A stretch of 64,000 bases of DNA from CAVOOW01 sp963697675 (GCA_963697675.1 CAVOOW010000005.1:1-64000); one strand, 5' to 3'. Shown: positions 8,705 to 18,224, numbered from the stretch's first letter. Notes: generated by a model not told the origin, from the letters alone. Numbers and translations: made by a program.

Positions 8705-9145
8705 GTGCTCGTGACCACGCATGTGCTCTCCGGTGCGGTGATCGGAGCGCTCGCTCCCGACCTGCCGGCCGCACTGACCCGCGGTTTCGCCTCCCACTTC
8801 GTGCTCGACGCGATCCCGCACTGGGGTTGTGAGCCGGACGAGATGCTGCGGGTCGCGGTGCCCGACGGGCTGATCGGACTGGTGGCGATCGCCGCCGTCG
8901 GAAAGCTCGCCGAGCCGTCACGACGAGTGTCGGTGTTGACCGGCGTGTTCGGCGCCTGCCTGCCCGACATCGACAAGCCCTCGCACCTGTTCTTCGGACG
9001 CTCGCCGTTCCCCTCGTGGTTCGACTGGTTCCATCAGGTCATCCAGCACGAGCGTCCGCACCGCTGGAAGCGCGAGGTGTCGGTGGCCGCGGGCATGGCA
9101 GTCCTCGCGGTCACCGTGCTGCGCGCGCAACGCGGCCACGACTAG
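8705..9145 (+). CDS. Small membrane-associated protein, YdjM/metal-dependent-hydrolase-like
   Basis: A 146-residue protein read from GTG 8705 (VLVTTHVLSGAVIGALAPD). The start THVLSGAVIG, the conserved His/Asp positions (HFVLDAIPHW, CLPDIDKPSH) and several hydrophobic stretches resemble small membrane-bound YdjM-type proteins, annotated as putative metal-dependent hydrolases. The pattern H...D..PH and D.D is seen in the sequence; an enzymatic role is not proven for such short members. GTG 8711 is an alternative start. The long gap upstream holds the candidate RNA and the TCCAC cluster. Confidence 0.5.
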   Translation: MLVTTHVLSGAVIGALAPDLPAALTRGFASHFVLDAIPHWGCEPDEMLRVAVPDGLIGLVAIAAVGKLAEPSRRVSVLTGVFGACLPDIDKPSHLFFGRSPFPSWFDWFHQVIQHERPHRWKREVSVAAGMAVLAVTVLRAQRGHD

Positions 9146-9194
9146 TGGCGCCAACTACTGCATGATCGACTTTGAAGTGGGGGTGGACGGGTTG

Positions 9195-9734
9195 CTAGAT
9201 GATGCGGGTGGTGAGACGGCCGATGGCGGGGAGCAGCTGCTCCTCCTCGTAGGCCAGATGCTCGAGCAGCTGAGTCGTGAGCTGCTCGGTCCACGCCTGG
9301 ACCTGCCCGAGCCCCTCGGCGGCGGTGACCATCGCGACCAACGCGTCGTCGAGTCCGGTGAGCACCTCGGCGATGGTCTCGTGCTCGGCGCTCAGCCGCG
9401 CGATCACCGGAGCCAGCGCGGGCTCGTGGGCGGCCAGCCCGGGGAACATCGTCTGGTCCTCGATGGTGTGGTGGATCGCGACGACCCGGCAGTAGGACGC
9501 ACAGAACGACCCGAGCGTCCAGTAGTTCTGCCGCATCGTCAGGTGGTTGATGTGGTGCCGGGCAGCACCGATGTCGGTCTCGCCATCGACGACCTGGGCC
9601 ACCACGTCGCGAATCTGCTGCAGCTCTTCGCGCAGGTGCTGATGAACGCTGCGCAGCAGCTGTTGCTGCGCCCGGCCCGCAGCGAAGCTGTCCGGATCGA
9701 TCTCGTCGTCAGCAGTCCCGTCGTCAGCCGACAT
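9195..9734 (-). CDS. Hemerythrin-like domain protein
   Basis: A 179-residue helical protein with regularly spaced His and Glu residues (RHHINHL, VAIHHTIEDQTMFPGL, SAEHETIAEVL, EHLAYEEEQLLP). This is the HHE/hemerythrin pattern, which binds a di-iron centre and is linked to oxygen, NO or iron handling. ATG 9734 has GGGGGAG 7 bases upstream. Its start overlaps the end of the SGNH hydrolase gene by 11 bases, so the two are translationally coupled. What it senses here cannot be told. Confidence 0.8.
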   Translation of the reverse strand: MSADDGTADDEIDPDSFAAGRAQQQLLRSVHQHLREELQQIRDVVAQVVDGETDIGAARHHINHLTMRQNYWTLGSFCASYCRVVAIHHTIEDQTMFPGLAAHEPALAPVIARLSAEHETIAEVLTGLDDALVAMVTAAEGLGQVQAWTEQLTTQLLEHLAYEEEQLLPAIGRLTTRII

Positions 9735-10551
9735 CTTCAGGCTCCCCCGCTGCAAGGACGTCGACCAGCGTCGCGTGCTTGGCCGTGAGCCCGTCGCCGC
9801 TGGAGACTCCGCGCAGCCGACGGCTCACCCAGGGCGCGAAGTAGCGCCGCACCCAGCGCACGTCGGCGACCAGGTCGGCCCGCCGGCGGGTGACGGGACC
9901 GGGTCCCAACGGCACCCGCCACCAGCCGGGCTCGCCGCCCAGCAGCGCCGGGTCGGTGACCCCCAACGTCTCGAGCACCCCCGCCGCGACCCGCGCATGA
10001 CCCGCAGGGGCCAGGTGCAGCCGGTCCTCGTGCCAGAGCCGCCGGTCGTGCAGTGCGGGCACGGCACCGACGTCGGCCAGGAGCGCTCCATGGCGCGCCG
10101 CGGCCGCTCGTACCCCGGCATTGAAGGCCCCGAACCGGGCCGCGAGCCGCGCCGCGGTGCGCCCGGTGCCACCCGCCCGCTCGATGACGGTGAACAGCAG
10201 CGTCGGGACTCCCGCGGCGGTCAGCGTCCCGACGGCGACGTCGTAGCGACGCAGCACGTCGGCGACATCGGTGCGTGGCCGCAGCACGTCGTTGGGGCCC
10301 GCATGGAAGGTGGCCAGGTCGGGCTGCATCGCGACCGCGGCCGGCAGCTGCTCGTCGACCACCTGGTCGAGCAACCGACCGCGCACGGCCAGGTTGGCGT
10401 ACTGCACCCGGCCCGAACGCTTCGCCAGCGCGGCAGCGACCCGGTCGGCCCACCCGAGATGGCGGCCGAAGCTGTCGAGGTCGTCCTCGAGTCCCTCGGT
10501 GAACGAGTCCCCCATCACGACCAGCGAGCGGATGACGGATGGCGCGGGCAC
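9724..10551 (-). CDS. SGNH/GDSL-type hydrolase
   Basis: A 275-residue esterase/lipase-like protein. The nucleophile block VVMGDSFTEGLEDD is near residue 13-26, the GxND block reads FHAGPNDVLRP, and the catalytic Asp-x-x-His is in WHEDRLHLAPAGH. These are the SGNH blocks I, III and V. GTG 10551 is chosen because GAGGAT precedes it at about 7 bases; upstream residues look non-coding. The gene is divergent from the ABC transporter operon. No signal peptide is present, so the enzyme is probably cytoplasmic. Substrate unknown. Confidence 0.82.
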   Translation of the reverse strand: MPAPSVIRSLVVMGDSFTEGLEDDLDSFGRHLGWADRVAAALAKRSGRVQYANLAVRGRLLDQVVDEQLPAAVAMQPDLATFHAGPNDVLRPRTDVADVLRRYDVAVGTLTAAGVPTLLFTVIERAGGTGRTAARLAARFGAFNAGVRAAAARHGALLADVGAVPALHDRRLWHEDRLHLAPAGHARVAAGVLETLGVTDPALLGGEPGWWRVPLGPGPVTRRRADLVADVRWVRRYFAPWVSRRLRGVSSGDGLTAKHATLVDVLAAGEPEDVG

Positions 10552-10652
10552 GTGCCCATCCTCGCCCACCCGCCGGTCGTACACCGAATGACGGACACGC
10601 CGTCGACCGCTCTCCGGTCCCGGGACGACCACCCGTGCTGCAACCTGGGCAG

Positions 10653-11498
10653 ATGACCTCAGCCATCACCGTGCGCGGCCTGCACAAGAGCTATCCCAGC
10701 CAGGTGGCCGTGGACGGCGCCGACCTGGACGTGGAGCACGGTGAGGTGTTCGCCCTGCTCGGGCCGAACGGCGCGGGGAAGACGACGACGATCGAGATCC
10801 TGGAGGGCCACCGGTCCCGCGACAGCGGCGCCGTGAGTGTCCTCGGCGAGGACCCCGGACACGCAGGCGACGAGTTCCGCGCCCGGATCGGCATCGTCGG
10901 CCAGTCGCAGGCAGGTGCCCTCGACGAGCTGTCGGTGGAGGAGGTGGTGCGGCACTTCGCGCACTACTACCCGCGTCCGCGCGACCCGTCCGAGCTGATA
11001 GAGGTCGTGGGCCTGGAGACGAAGCGATCGGCCCGGGTGCGCCAGCTCTCCGGCGGCCAGCGCCGCCGTCTCGACGTGGCCCTCGGCGTGATCGGCAACC
11101 CGGAGCTGCTCTTCCTCGACGAGCCCACGACCGGGTTCGACCCGGAGGCGCGCCGCAAGTTCTGGGGTCTCGTGCGCAACCTCGCCGACATCGGCACGAC
11201 CGTGCTGCTGACCACGCACTATCTGGACGAGGCCGAGGCGCTGGCCGACCGGCTGGCGGTCATCGTCGGTGGTCGCATCGCGGCGCGGGGCACGCCGGCG
11301 ACGCTCGGCGAGCGAGCCAGCTCCTCCGCGACCGTCGCGTGGCAGGACGCGGACGGCGCGCGAAGCGTGCAGACCGACGAGCCGACCCGGGTGGTGGCCG
11401 AGCTCGGCCGGCGGTTCGTCGGTGAGGTGCCGGGGCTGACGGTGTCGCGGCCGACCCTCGAGGACGTCTACCTGCGGCTGATCGGAGCCGAAGCATGA
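10653..11498 (+). CDS. ABC-2 exporter, ATP-binding protein
   Basis: A 281-residue ATPase of the DrrA/CcmA type. It has Walker A GPNGAGKTTT, the signature RQLSGGQRRRLDVAL, Walker B ELLFLDEPTTGFDP and the H-loop LLTTHYLDEA. It powers export by the permease encoded next, with which it overlaps by four bases (ATGA). The two-component genes follow in the same operon, a common arrangement for regulated drug or lipid exporters in Gram-positive bacteria. Substrate unknown. Confidence 0.92.
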   Translation: MTSAITVRGLHKSYPSQVAVDGADLDVEHGEVFALLGPNGAGKTTTIEILEGHRSRDSGAVSVLGEDPGHAGDEFRARIGIVGQSQAGALDELSVEEVVRHFAHYYPRPRDPSELIEVVGLETKRSARVRQLSGGQRRRLDVALGVIGNPELLFLDEPTTGFDPEARRKFWGLVRNLADIGTTVLLTTHYLDEAEALADRLAVIVGGRIAARGTPATLGERASSSATVAWQDADGARSVQTDEPTRVVAELGRRFVGEVPGLTVSRPTLEDVYLRLIGAEA

Positions 11499-12352
11499 GC
11501 AGCGCCACGGAAAGTCCGGCGACGACCCAGGTCCGCCAGCGCCCGGCACTGGGGTCGCCGCTGTCGCGGCTGGTGCGCATCGGCGTGGCCCGCGGTCACG
11601 TCGAGCTGCTGCAGTTCAGCCGCGAGCGCGACTCCATGGTCTTCATCTTTGGCTTCCCGATCATCCTGCTGCTCATCTTCGGGTCGGTGTTCGACGACGA
11701 GATCGCTCCGGGCGTGTCCTTCCGGCAGTACTTCACCGCGGGCATGATCGCCTCGGGCCTGATGATCACGTCCTTCCAGTCGCTGGCCATCCAGATCGCC
11801 ATCGAGCGCGACGACGGGACCTTGCACCGGCTGGCCGGCACGCCGATGCCGAAGGGCGCCTTCTTCCTCGGCAAGATAATTCTCGTCGTCGCCACGGCGA
11901 CCGTGCAGACGATGTTGCTGCTGACCATGGGCGCCCTGTTCTTCGGGCTCGACCTGCCGACGGACCCGGAAAGGTGGGTGACCTTCGCCTGGCTGTCCCT
12001 GCTCGGAGCCGCGACGTTCACCCTGCTCGGCATCGCGGCATCCGGTGTGCCGCGGTCGGGCCGCAGCGCGTCGGCGGTCATCTCCCCGATCGTCATCGTC
12101 GGCCAGTTCATCTCCGGCGTCTTCTTCGTCTACAACGACCTGCCGCCCTGGATGCAGCAGATCGCGGCGGTTCTGCCGCTCAAGTGGCTGACCCAGGGCA
12201 TGCGTTCGGTGTTCCTGCCCGACTCGTTCGCCGCCCAGGAGCCGGCCGGGTCCTGGGAGCACGGCAAGATCGCCCTCGTACTCCTTGCGTGGGGCAGCCT
12301 CGCAGCCGTGCTGGCCATGCGGACGTTCCGCTGGCACCGTCGATCAGGGTGA
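11495..12352 (+). CDS. ABC-2 exporter, permease protein
   Basis: A 285-residue permease with six predicted membrane helices, the first around FIFGFPIILLLIFGSVF and the last near IALVLLAWGSLAAVLAM. The cytoplasmic segment IERDDGTLHRLAGTPMP is the typical ABC-2 motif between helices 2 and 3. Its start overlaps the ATPase stop (ATGA). A GAGGG ribosome site for the next gene lies right after its stop, so the four genes from 10653 to 14194 form one operon. Confidence 0.9.
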   Translation: MSSATESPATTQVRQRPALGSPLSRLVRIGVARGHVELLQFSRERDSMVFIFGFPIILLLIFGSVFDDEIAPGVSFRQYFTAGMIASGLMITSFQSLAIQIAIERDDGTLHRLAGTPMPKGAFFLGKIILVVATATVQTMLLLTMGALFFGLDLPTDPERWVTFAWLSLLGAATFTLLGIAASGVPRSGRSASAVISPIVIVGQFISGVFFVYNDLPPWMQQIAAVLPLKWLTQGMRSVFLPDSFAAQEPAGSWEHGKIALVLLAWGSLAAVLAMRTFRWHRRSG

Positions 12353-12358
12353 GGGCAT

Positions 12359-13556
12359 GTGACCGAGAGCAACGCTGACCCGGCCCCGGCGACCGGGTGG
12401 TGGCAGCGCATGGTGCCGTGGTGGCACGCCTGGTTCGCCGGGTCCGTCACGGTCACCGTCGCGCTGGCGCTGCTCACGGGAGCTCCTGCCCTTGTGCTGC
12501 TGCCGCTCGGCCTGCTCGTCGTGGACTACGTCGCCCTCGGTGCCCACGCCTTGCGCTCCGATGCGCAGCGCCACGCCATCGCCTACTTCGCTCTCGCCGC
12601 CGCCCTGCTTGCCTGGACGGTCGCGCTGCACCCGGCCGGGTTGTTGCTGCTGATCAGCCTCTATCCCCAGTGCTTCGCGATGCTCAGCTCCTTTCGCGCG
12701 GGCTGCGGCGGCCGCCGTCGTGCTCACCGCCGCGGGGTACGTGTCCAACGCCCAGCGCGAGGGCTGGACGCGCTCCTCGGTGACGACCGGGCTCGTCTCC
12801 GGCCTGATCAACCTGACGATCGCGCTGGCTATCGGCTTGTTCGTGGACCGGCTGCTGCGCGAGTCGGACCGGCGCGCGGCACTCGTCGCCGCGCTCACCG
12901 CGGCCCAGCAGGAGCTCGCCGACGCCCAGCACCTGGCCGGGGTGCAGGCGGAGCGCGAGCGGCTCGCCCGGGAGATCCACGACACCCTCGCGCAGGGTTT
13001 CACCAGCATCGTGATGCTGGCCCGCGCGATCGACGCAGGGCTCGACGAACACAGCCCGGTGCGCGACAAGCTCGCGCTGCTCGAGGAGACCGCGCAGGCG
13101 AACCTGGCCGAGGCACGGGCTCTGGTGGCTGCGCTGCCACCCGCCGACCTGACCGATGGAGGGCTGCTCGGGGCCTTACGACGGGCGACCGACCGGTGTG
13201 CGCGCGAGAACGGCGTGGCCGCGGACCTCTCCGTCCGCGGCACACCGCGCGCGCTGGCGTCGTCGTACGACGTCGTGTTGTTGCGCGTCGCGCAGGAGGC
13301 GTTGGCCAACGTCGGCAAGCACTCGCGGGCGAAGCACGTCGCGATGACGATGACCTACGGGTCGACGGAAACGTCGCTCGAGGTCCGTGACGACGGTGTC
13401 GGGCTGCCGGCTCAGCTGCCGGGTGGCTTCGGCTTGGCCGGCATGCGGCAGCGCGTCGAGGAGGCGGGCGGCGAGCTGTGCGTCGAGGCGACGCCGGGCG
13501 GCGGAACGACCGTGCGCGTCGTCCTGCCATCACCATTCGGCGCTCCGCACCCATGA
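12359..13556 (+). CDS. NarL-type (HisKA_3) sensor histidine kinase (one indel)
   Basis: A DesK-like kinase of about 398 residues, starting at GTG 12359 with GAGGG 4 bases upstream. About five membrane helices fill residues 25-165. The dimerisation/phosphoacceptor segment ERERLAREIHDTLAQGFTS follows, then the ATP-binding GGFGLAGMRQRVEEAGG. The N-terminal membrane part and the kinase part are in different frames; a one-base change near 12690-12700 restores RAAAAVVLTAAGYV. It partners the regulator that overlaps its stop by ATGA. The system probably controls the ABC exporter upstream. Confidence 0.83.
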
Positions 13557-14194
13557 ACATCCGCGTGCTCCTTGTCGACGACCACCCGGTCGTGCGCTTC
13601 GGGCTGCGCAGCCTGCTCGACGCGGAGGACGACCTCGAGGTGGTCGGGGAGGCGAGCGACGGTCGTGAGGCCGTGGACCTGTGTCGCGTGCTGCATCCCG
13701 ACGTCGTGCTGATGGACCTGCGGATGCCCGGCGGCGACGGGACGACCGCGACGGCGCGGCTGGCCGAGGAGATGCCGGACGTGCGCGTGTTGGTGCTCAC
13801 CACGTTTGACGGCGACGGCGACATCCTGCGGGCGGTGGAGGCCGGCGCGAAGGGCTATCTGCTCAAGGACACCCCGCGCGACGTGCTGACCAATGCCGTC
13901 CGCGCCGCGGCACGCGGCGAGACGGTGCTCGCCCCGCCCATCGCCGCGCGGCTGATGCGGCGGCTGAGCAGACCCGCGAGCGAGTCGCTGACGGCACGTG
14001 AGGTCGAGGTGCTCAGGGCAGTCGCGCGCGGGCGTACCAACGCGCAGATCGGTCGCGAGCTCTCCATCGGCGAGGCGACCGTCAAGACACACCTGCTGCG
14101 CACCTTCGCCAAGCTCGGGGTCGACGACCGCACCCATGCCGTGACGGTCGCCATGCACCGCGGGCTGCTCGACAACGACGGGGCGACCGGCTAG
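13553..14194 (+). CDS. NarL/LuxR-family response regulator
   Basis: A 213-residue regulator. The receiver domain carries acidic residues LLVDDHPVV, the phospho-acceptor in VVLMDLRMPGGDG and Lys in YLLKDTP. The C-terminal LuxR helix-turn-helix reads LTAREVEVLRAVARGRTNAQI. Its ATG overlaps the kinase stop. It is the last gene of the exporter operon, and its stop overlaps the stop of the convergent M55 peptidase gene. Confidence 0.9.
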   Translation: MNIRVLLVDDHPVVRFGLRSLLDAEDDLEVVGEASDGREAVDLCRVLHPDVVLMDLRMPGGDGTTATARLAEEMPDVRVLVLTTFDGDGDILRAVEAGAKGYLLKDTPRDVLTNAVRAAARGETVLAPPIAARLMRRLSRPASESLTAREVEVLRAVARGRTNAQIGRELSIGEATVKTHLLRTFAKLGVDDRTHAVTVAMHRGLLDNDGATG

Positions 14195-15011
14195 GCGGTC
14201 GCGAGTCCGCGGGTGATCGCGATGACCGCGACGAAGCTGCGGAACGCCGCCAGCGGCTCGCCCGTCCCGATGGAGATCGTCCGCTCAGCCACGCGTTCGA
14301 CGCCGCGCACCCACGTCGCCTGCTCGGCCATGTCGACCGTGAGCAGATCGACCTCCAGCGGACCCCCGAAGGTCACCGGCCGGCTCGAGGCGAGTTCCGC
14401 CACACTCGCCCAGGCGCCTTCCCGCACCCGCTCGCGCGCCACCTCGGGATGCAGGCTCTCGGCCGCCTCACGGGTGAGCTGAGTGCTTGACGACGACGGC
14501 CCGGATGCCCGGGCAGAACGGCTGCGCCTCGGGGCCGACGAACTGGTCGCCCGTGACGAGCACCACCGGCACGCCCGTGACCCGCTGCGGCCAGCGCGTT
14601 GATGCCCGACTCCGCTGCGCGGACGCCGCCGATGCGCGCATCGGACACCGCGCGCGGGTTGTAGGTGTGCGAGAGCACCGACCGCGAGGGCATCGAGCCG
14701 TGGTAGCCGACGAACAGGACGGCGTCATAGCTCGCGTCGAGGCCCTGCATCATGTAGTCGGGCTTGTGCCGGCCCGAGAGATAGCTGGCCCGGCCGGCGA
14801 GCAGGTCGGGTGCGAGGTTGGCCATCAGCCCGTGGCTGTCGTTGACCGTGACCTCGTCGGCACCGCCCGCGATCGCACCCTCGATGGCGGCGTTGACCTC
14901 CCCGAGCAGCAGACGGGCACCCTGCTCGTGGCCGGGTGCACCGGCGCGGCACTGGTCCCAGTCGACGACGCCGGCGACACCCTCCATGTCTGCCGAGATG
15001 TAGATCTTCAC
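14191..15011 (-). CDS. M55-family D-aminopeptidase (DppA-like), two indels
   Basis: Joined across frames this is a peptidase of about 272 residues of family M55, zinc-dependent D-aminopeptidases that release D-amino acids from cell-wall peptides. The metal-binding start MKIYISADMEGVAGV is intact, as are NDSHGLM, FVGYHGS and, in another frame, VVLVTGDQFVGPEAQPFCPG. The C-terminal third (ERVREGAWASVAEL onward) is in a third frame. Breaks lie near 14585 and 14480. The DMEG and GYHG metal-ligand segments are both present, so the corrected protein should be active. Confidence 0.8.
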
Positions 15012-15027
15012 CCCGCCAGTGTCCTCG

Positions 15028-15699
15028 TCAGCTCACCAGCTGGACGTCGCGGCCCGACACGCCGACGACGAAGCCGGCGTCGGTGGGCGCGATGCGCTCG
15101 ATCTTCACGCCGTCCGGCAGCCCACGGATGCGATAGCTGACGGTGACCCGGTCCTTGATCAGGCTGGACAGCCGGCTGTCGATCGCGCCGCCGCCCGCCA
15201 CCTGCACCGACGTGGGCGTGACGAGCAGCCGGTTCCCGTCCGCCTTGACGCGACCGCGCGCGACGGCGGAGTAGGTGAGGCCGAGCACGGTCACATCGCG
15301 CCTGAGCTCCACCTGCCCGGCGCCGGCGTTGCTGAGCCGAAGACCCGGCTGGTCGACCTGCCGGAGCACCTCGGCGTAGGAGATCGTCCCCTTGGCAGTG
15401 AGCTGTCCGGCCGTCGCCGGCCCGCTGCTCGGCACCGTGACGTCCTGCGCGGTGCCACTCACGTGTTCGGCGCGCCCGATGCCGAGCTCCGCCGAGGTCG
15501 CGTTGACCTGGACGTCGTCGAAATGGCGGGACAGCGCCTGGGTCAGGAACGGGAACCCGCTCACGTGCACCTGGGGTGAGGTCAGCCCCGCCGAGACCAG
15601 ACGACGCTGCGCCTCGTCGGTGGCGAACTTGAGCGCCACCCGGTCAGCGACGACTGCGAGCAGGCCGAGCACGACGAGGACGATCAGCAGCTTTCGCAT
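15028..15699 (-). CDS. DUF2993 (LmeA-like) membrane-anchored protein
   Basis: A 223-residue protein with an N-terminal membrane anchor (LLIVLVVLGLLAVVADRVAL) and the FPFLTQALSRHFDDVQV segment typical of DUF2993. The mycobacterial member LmeA takes part in lipomannan elongation in the cell envelope; that this protein does the same is only an inference. Its ATG overlaps the stop of the dehydrogenase gene (TGATG), so the two are co-translated, although no functional link is evident. Confidence 0.78.
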   Translation of the reverse strand: MRKLLIVLVVLGLLAVVADRVALKFATDEAQRRLVSAGLTSPQVHVSGFPFLTQALSRHFDDVQVNATSAELGIGRAEHVSGTAQDVTVPSSGPATAGQLTAKGTISYAEVLRQVDQPGLRLSNAGAGQVELRRDVTVLGLTYSAVARGRVKADGNRLLVTPTSVQVAGGGAIDSRLSSLIKDRVTVSYRIRGLPDGVKIERIAPTDAGFVVGVSGRDVQLVS

Positions 15700-16457
15700 C
15701 AGCGCGCCGTCCAGCCGCCGTCGATCGACAGCGACGCACCGTTGACATAGCCGGCGGAAGGCCCGGCGAGCCAGGCCACGAGGTCGGCGACCTCCTCTGG
15801 TTCGATCAGCCGCTTGATCGCCGGCTCGGTCAGCATCACGTTCTCCACGACCTCATCCTCGGCGATGCCATGGATGCGTGCCTGGTCGGCGACCTGCTTC
15901 TCCACCAGCGGGGTCCGCACATAGCTGGGGTTGACGCAGTTGCTCGTCACGCCGTGCGGTCCGCCCTCCAGCGCCGTCACCTTGGACAGACCCTCCAGGC
16001 CGTGCTTGGCCGCGACGTAGGCAGATTTGTACGGCGACGCGCGCAGGCCGTGGACCGAGGAGACGTTGACGATCCGGCCGAAACGCTGCCCGTACATGTG
16101 CGGGAGCACCGCCCGGACCAGCAGGAACGGCGCCTCGAGCATGAGCACCAGCATCGTCCGGAAGCGCTCGGGCGGGAACGCCTCGATCGGGCTGACGTGC
16201 TGGAAGCCTGCGTTGTTCACGAGCACGTCGCAGTCCAGGGACAGTTCGGCGAGCGCAGCGACGTCGGTCAGGTCCACTTCCCACGCGATGCCGCCGATCT
16301 CGGCTGCGGCAGCCGTCGCGGCGGCGCCGTCGAGGTCGGCGACGGTGACCTGCGCCCCGTCCGCTGCCAGCCGCCGCCCACAGGCCAGCCCGATCCCGCT
16401 CGCACCTCCGGTCACGAGCACACGGCGGCCGTCCAGAGATGTCGTCATCCCAGCCAC
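15699..16457 (-). CDS. bdhA: 3-hydroxybutyrate dehydrogenase (SDR family)
   Basis: A 252-residue short-chain dehydrogenase. The NAD-binding motif is VTGGASGIGLACG, the structural motif LVNNAGFQHVSP, the catalytic Ser in VNVSSVHGL and Tyr-x-x-x-Lys in SAYVAAKHGLEG. The HVSPIEAFP and VHGLRASPYKSAYV segments are characteristic of D-3-hydroxybutyrate dehydrogenases, which interconvert 3-hydroxybutyrate and acetoacetate. The start is GTG 16457 or ATG 16448; GTG has GGGG at a better distance. Confidence 0.82.
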   Translation of the reverse strand: MAGMTTSLDGRRVLVTGGASGIGLACGRRLAADGAQVTVADLDGAAATAAAAEIGGIAWEVDLTDVAALAELSLDCDVLVNNAGFQHVSPIEAFPPERFRTMLVLMLEAPFLLVRAVLPHMYGQRFGRIVNVSSVHGLRASPYKSAYVAAKHGLEGLSKVTALEGGPHGVTSNCVNPSYVRTPLVEKQVADQARIHGIAEDEVVENVMLTEPAIKRLIEPEEVADLVAWLAGPSAGYVNGASLSIDGGWTAR

Positions 16458-16478
16458 GATGCCCCGGGGAGCGTGCGT

Positions 16479-17723
16479 CTAAGCCTCCGCGAGCCGGCGG
16501 CGCAGGAAAGCACGCTCCACCTCGTTGTCGGCGAGCTCCAACGCGAGGCGATAGGCGGCCGCGGCCTCGGACCCCCGGCCGAGACGTCGCAACAGGTCGG
16601 CCTTGGTGGCGGGCAGGTAGCGATAGCCCTCGAGCCGCCCGGAACGCTCCAGCTCCTCGACGGCTTCCAACGCAACGGCCGGCCCGTGCACCATGGCCAG
16701 CGCCACCGTGCGGTTGAGGGCGACGACGGGCGTCGGCCAGACCGCGATCAGCAGGTCGTAGACCTGCAGCACCCCGGGCCAGTCGGTCGTCTCATAGGTC
16801 GGCGCCTCGGCGTGCATGGCCGCGATGACCGCCTGCAGCGTGAACCGGCCGGGCCGGCCACCGCGCAGCGCATCGGTCACCATCGCGCGAGCCTCGTCGA
16901 TCGCCGCCCGGTCCCACCGCGACCGGTCCTGCTCCTCGAGCAGCAGCAGCCGGCCGTCCTCGCCGACCCGGGTGGCGCTGCGGGCGTGGGTCAGCAGCAT
17001 CAGCGCGAGCAGTCCCCGGACCTCGCGCTCGTCGGGCATCAGCACCACGAGCAGCCGGGCCAGGTCGATGGCCCGTTCGACGAGGTCGTCGCGGACGAGC
17101 AGCTCCCCCGACGGCGCCGCATGTCCGGTCGTGAACAGCAGGTGTACGACGGTCAGCACCGCGTCGATGCGATCGGGCAGCTCTGCGGGGGCGGGCACGC
17201 GGAACGGGATGCGGGCCGCCGAGATCTTCTTCTTCGCGCGGGTGACCCGGGCGGCCATCGTGGGCTCGCTGATCAGGAACGCCTGCGCGATCTCGGTCGT
17301 CGTGAGGCCGCAGACGAGCCGGAGGGTCAGAGCCACCTGGGCCTCCCGGGCCAGGGCCGGGTGGCAGCAGGTGAAGACGAGTCGCAGCCGGTCGTCAGGC
17401 AGAACGCTCTCCTCCTCTCCCGCGAGAGGGGCATAGGGCGTCGCCTCCGGCTCCACGAGCAGAGGCAGCTTCGCGCGCAGGGTCTGGTCCCGGCGCCGCA
17501 CGTCGAGCGCCTTGCGCCGGGCGGTTGTCGTCAGCCATGCGGCGGGGTTACGAGGGATCCCGTCGCGCCGCCACGCGGCGAGCGCGACCCCGTACGCCTC
17601 CTGGACGCACTCCTCCGCGACGTCGAGGTCGCGGGTGACCCGCGCCGTCGCGGCGAGGACGTAGGCCCACTCGCGCCGGTGGGCGTCGGCGACAGCGCGG
17701 CCAACGTCGTCGGGGCTGATCAC
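16479..17723 (-). CDS. ECF42-type RNA polymerase sigma factor with C-terminal extension
   Basis: A 414-residue sigma factor, far longer than ordinary ECF sigmas. The first 170 residues hold regions 2 and 4 (AEECVQEAYGVALAAW; LTTTEIAQAFLISEPTMAARV). The C-terminal half is helical and TPR-like (WPTPVVALNRTVALAMVHGP), the hallmark of group ECF42. This group is typically encoded beside DGPF/YCII proteins, and that is exactly the neighbour here: its stop overlaps this GTG start by four bases (GTGA). No anti-sigma gene is visible, so activity is probably controlled through the extension. Confidence 0.88.
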   Translation of the reverse strand: MISPDDVGRAVADAHRREWAYVLAATARVTRDLDVAEECVQEAYGVALAAWRRDGIPRNPAAWLTTTARRKALDVRRRDQTLRAKLPLLVEPEATPYAPLAGEEESVLPDDRLRLVFTCCHPALAREAQVALTLRLVCGLTTTEIAQAFLISEPTMAARVTRAKKKISAARIPFRVPAPAELPDRIDAVLTVVHLLFTTGHAAPSGELLVRDDLVERAIDLARLLVVLMPDEREVRGLLALMLLTHARSATRVGEDGRLLLLEEQDRSRWDRAAIDEARAMVTDALRGGRPGRFTLQAVIAAMHAEAPTYETTDWPGVLQVYDLLIAVWPTPVVALNRTVALAMVHGPAVALEAVEELERSGRLEGYRYLPATKADLLRRLGRGSEAAAAYRLALELADNEVERAFLRRRLAEA

Positions 17724-18067
17724 CCCCCGGAGACGTCCAGGATGGGCCGGAGCTCGACACCGCCGCGCGGGGCGGGGCAGAGCTTGGCGACAGCGAGCGC
17801 CTGGTCGATGTCGGCGGCCTCGATCAGGTAGTAGCCGCCGAGCGCCTCCTTGGTCTCGACGAACGGACCGTCGGTCACGAGGTCGTCGCGGACGGAGGTC
17901 GCCGTCGCGGTGGACTGCAGTGCGTTGCCACCCAGCATCGTGGCGCCCTGCTCGACGATCTGCTCGGCGAAGCGGGAGTGCGCGGCGATCGCCTGCTGCC
18001 ACATCTCGGGCGTGGACTCCTCGTCGCTGACCTCAGCCTGGTAGATCAGAATCAAGTACTCGGCCAT
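17720..18067 (-). CDS. YCII-related DGPF-domain protein (ECF42 partner)
   Basis: A 115-residue protein starting MAEYLILIYQAE. The diagnostic DGPF motif is present in VTDGPFVETKEALGGYYLIE, and the C-terminus reads GGVELRPILDV. DGPF proteins are the usual targets or partners of ECF42 sigma factors; their biochemical role is unknown. ATG 18067 gives the standard family length. The gene overlaps the sigma gene start and is divergent from threonine synthase. Confidence 0.88.
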   Translation of the reverse strand: MAEYLILIYQAEVSDEESTPEMWQQAIAAHSRFAEQIVEQGATMLGGNALQSTATATSVRDDLVTDGPFVETKEALGGYYLIEAADIDQALAVAKLCPAPRGGVELRPILDVSGG

Positions 18068-18224
18068 GTGGTCTCCGGATCTGTGCTGAAGGGATGTGGC
18101 GGGTGACGCTGGGCATGTGCTGACACTTCTCCGACGAACGGCCGGCCCCGAAATCGACAACCAGCTTCAGCCCGCCCGGGACCCATTCTCTCGCCTGACA
18201 TCGTCGGCGGGTCAGGATGGCCCG

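Noticed and set aside
15870..17831. 653-codon plus-strand open frame
   Set aside because: It is antisense to the dehydrogenase and sigma factor genes, His/Arg/Asp-rich and without any domain resemblance; typical of antisense frames in G+C-rich DNA.
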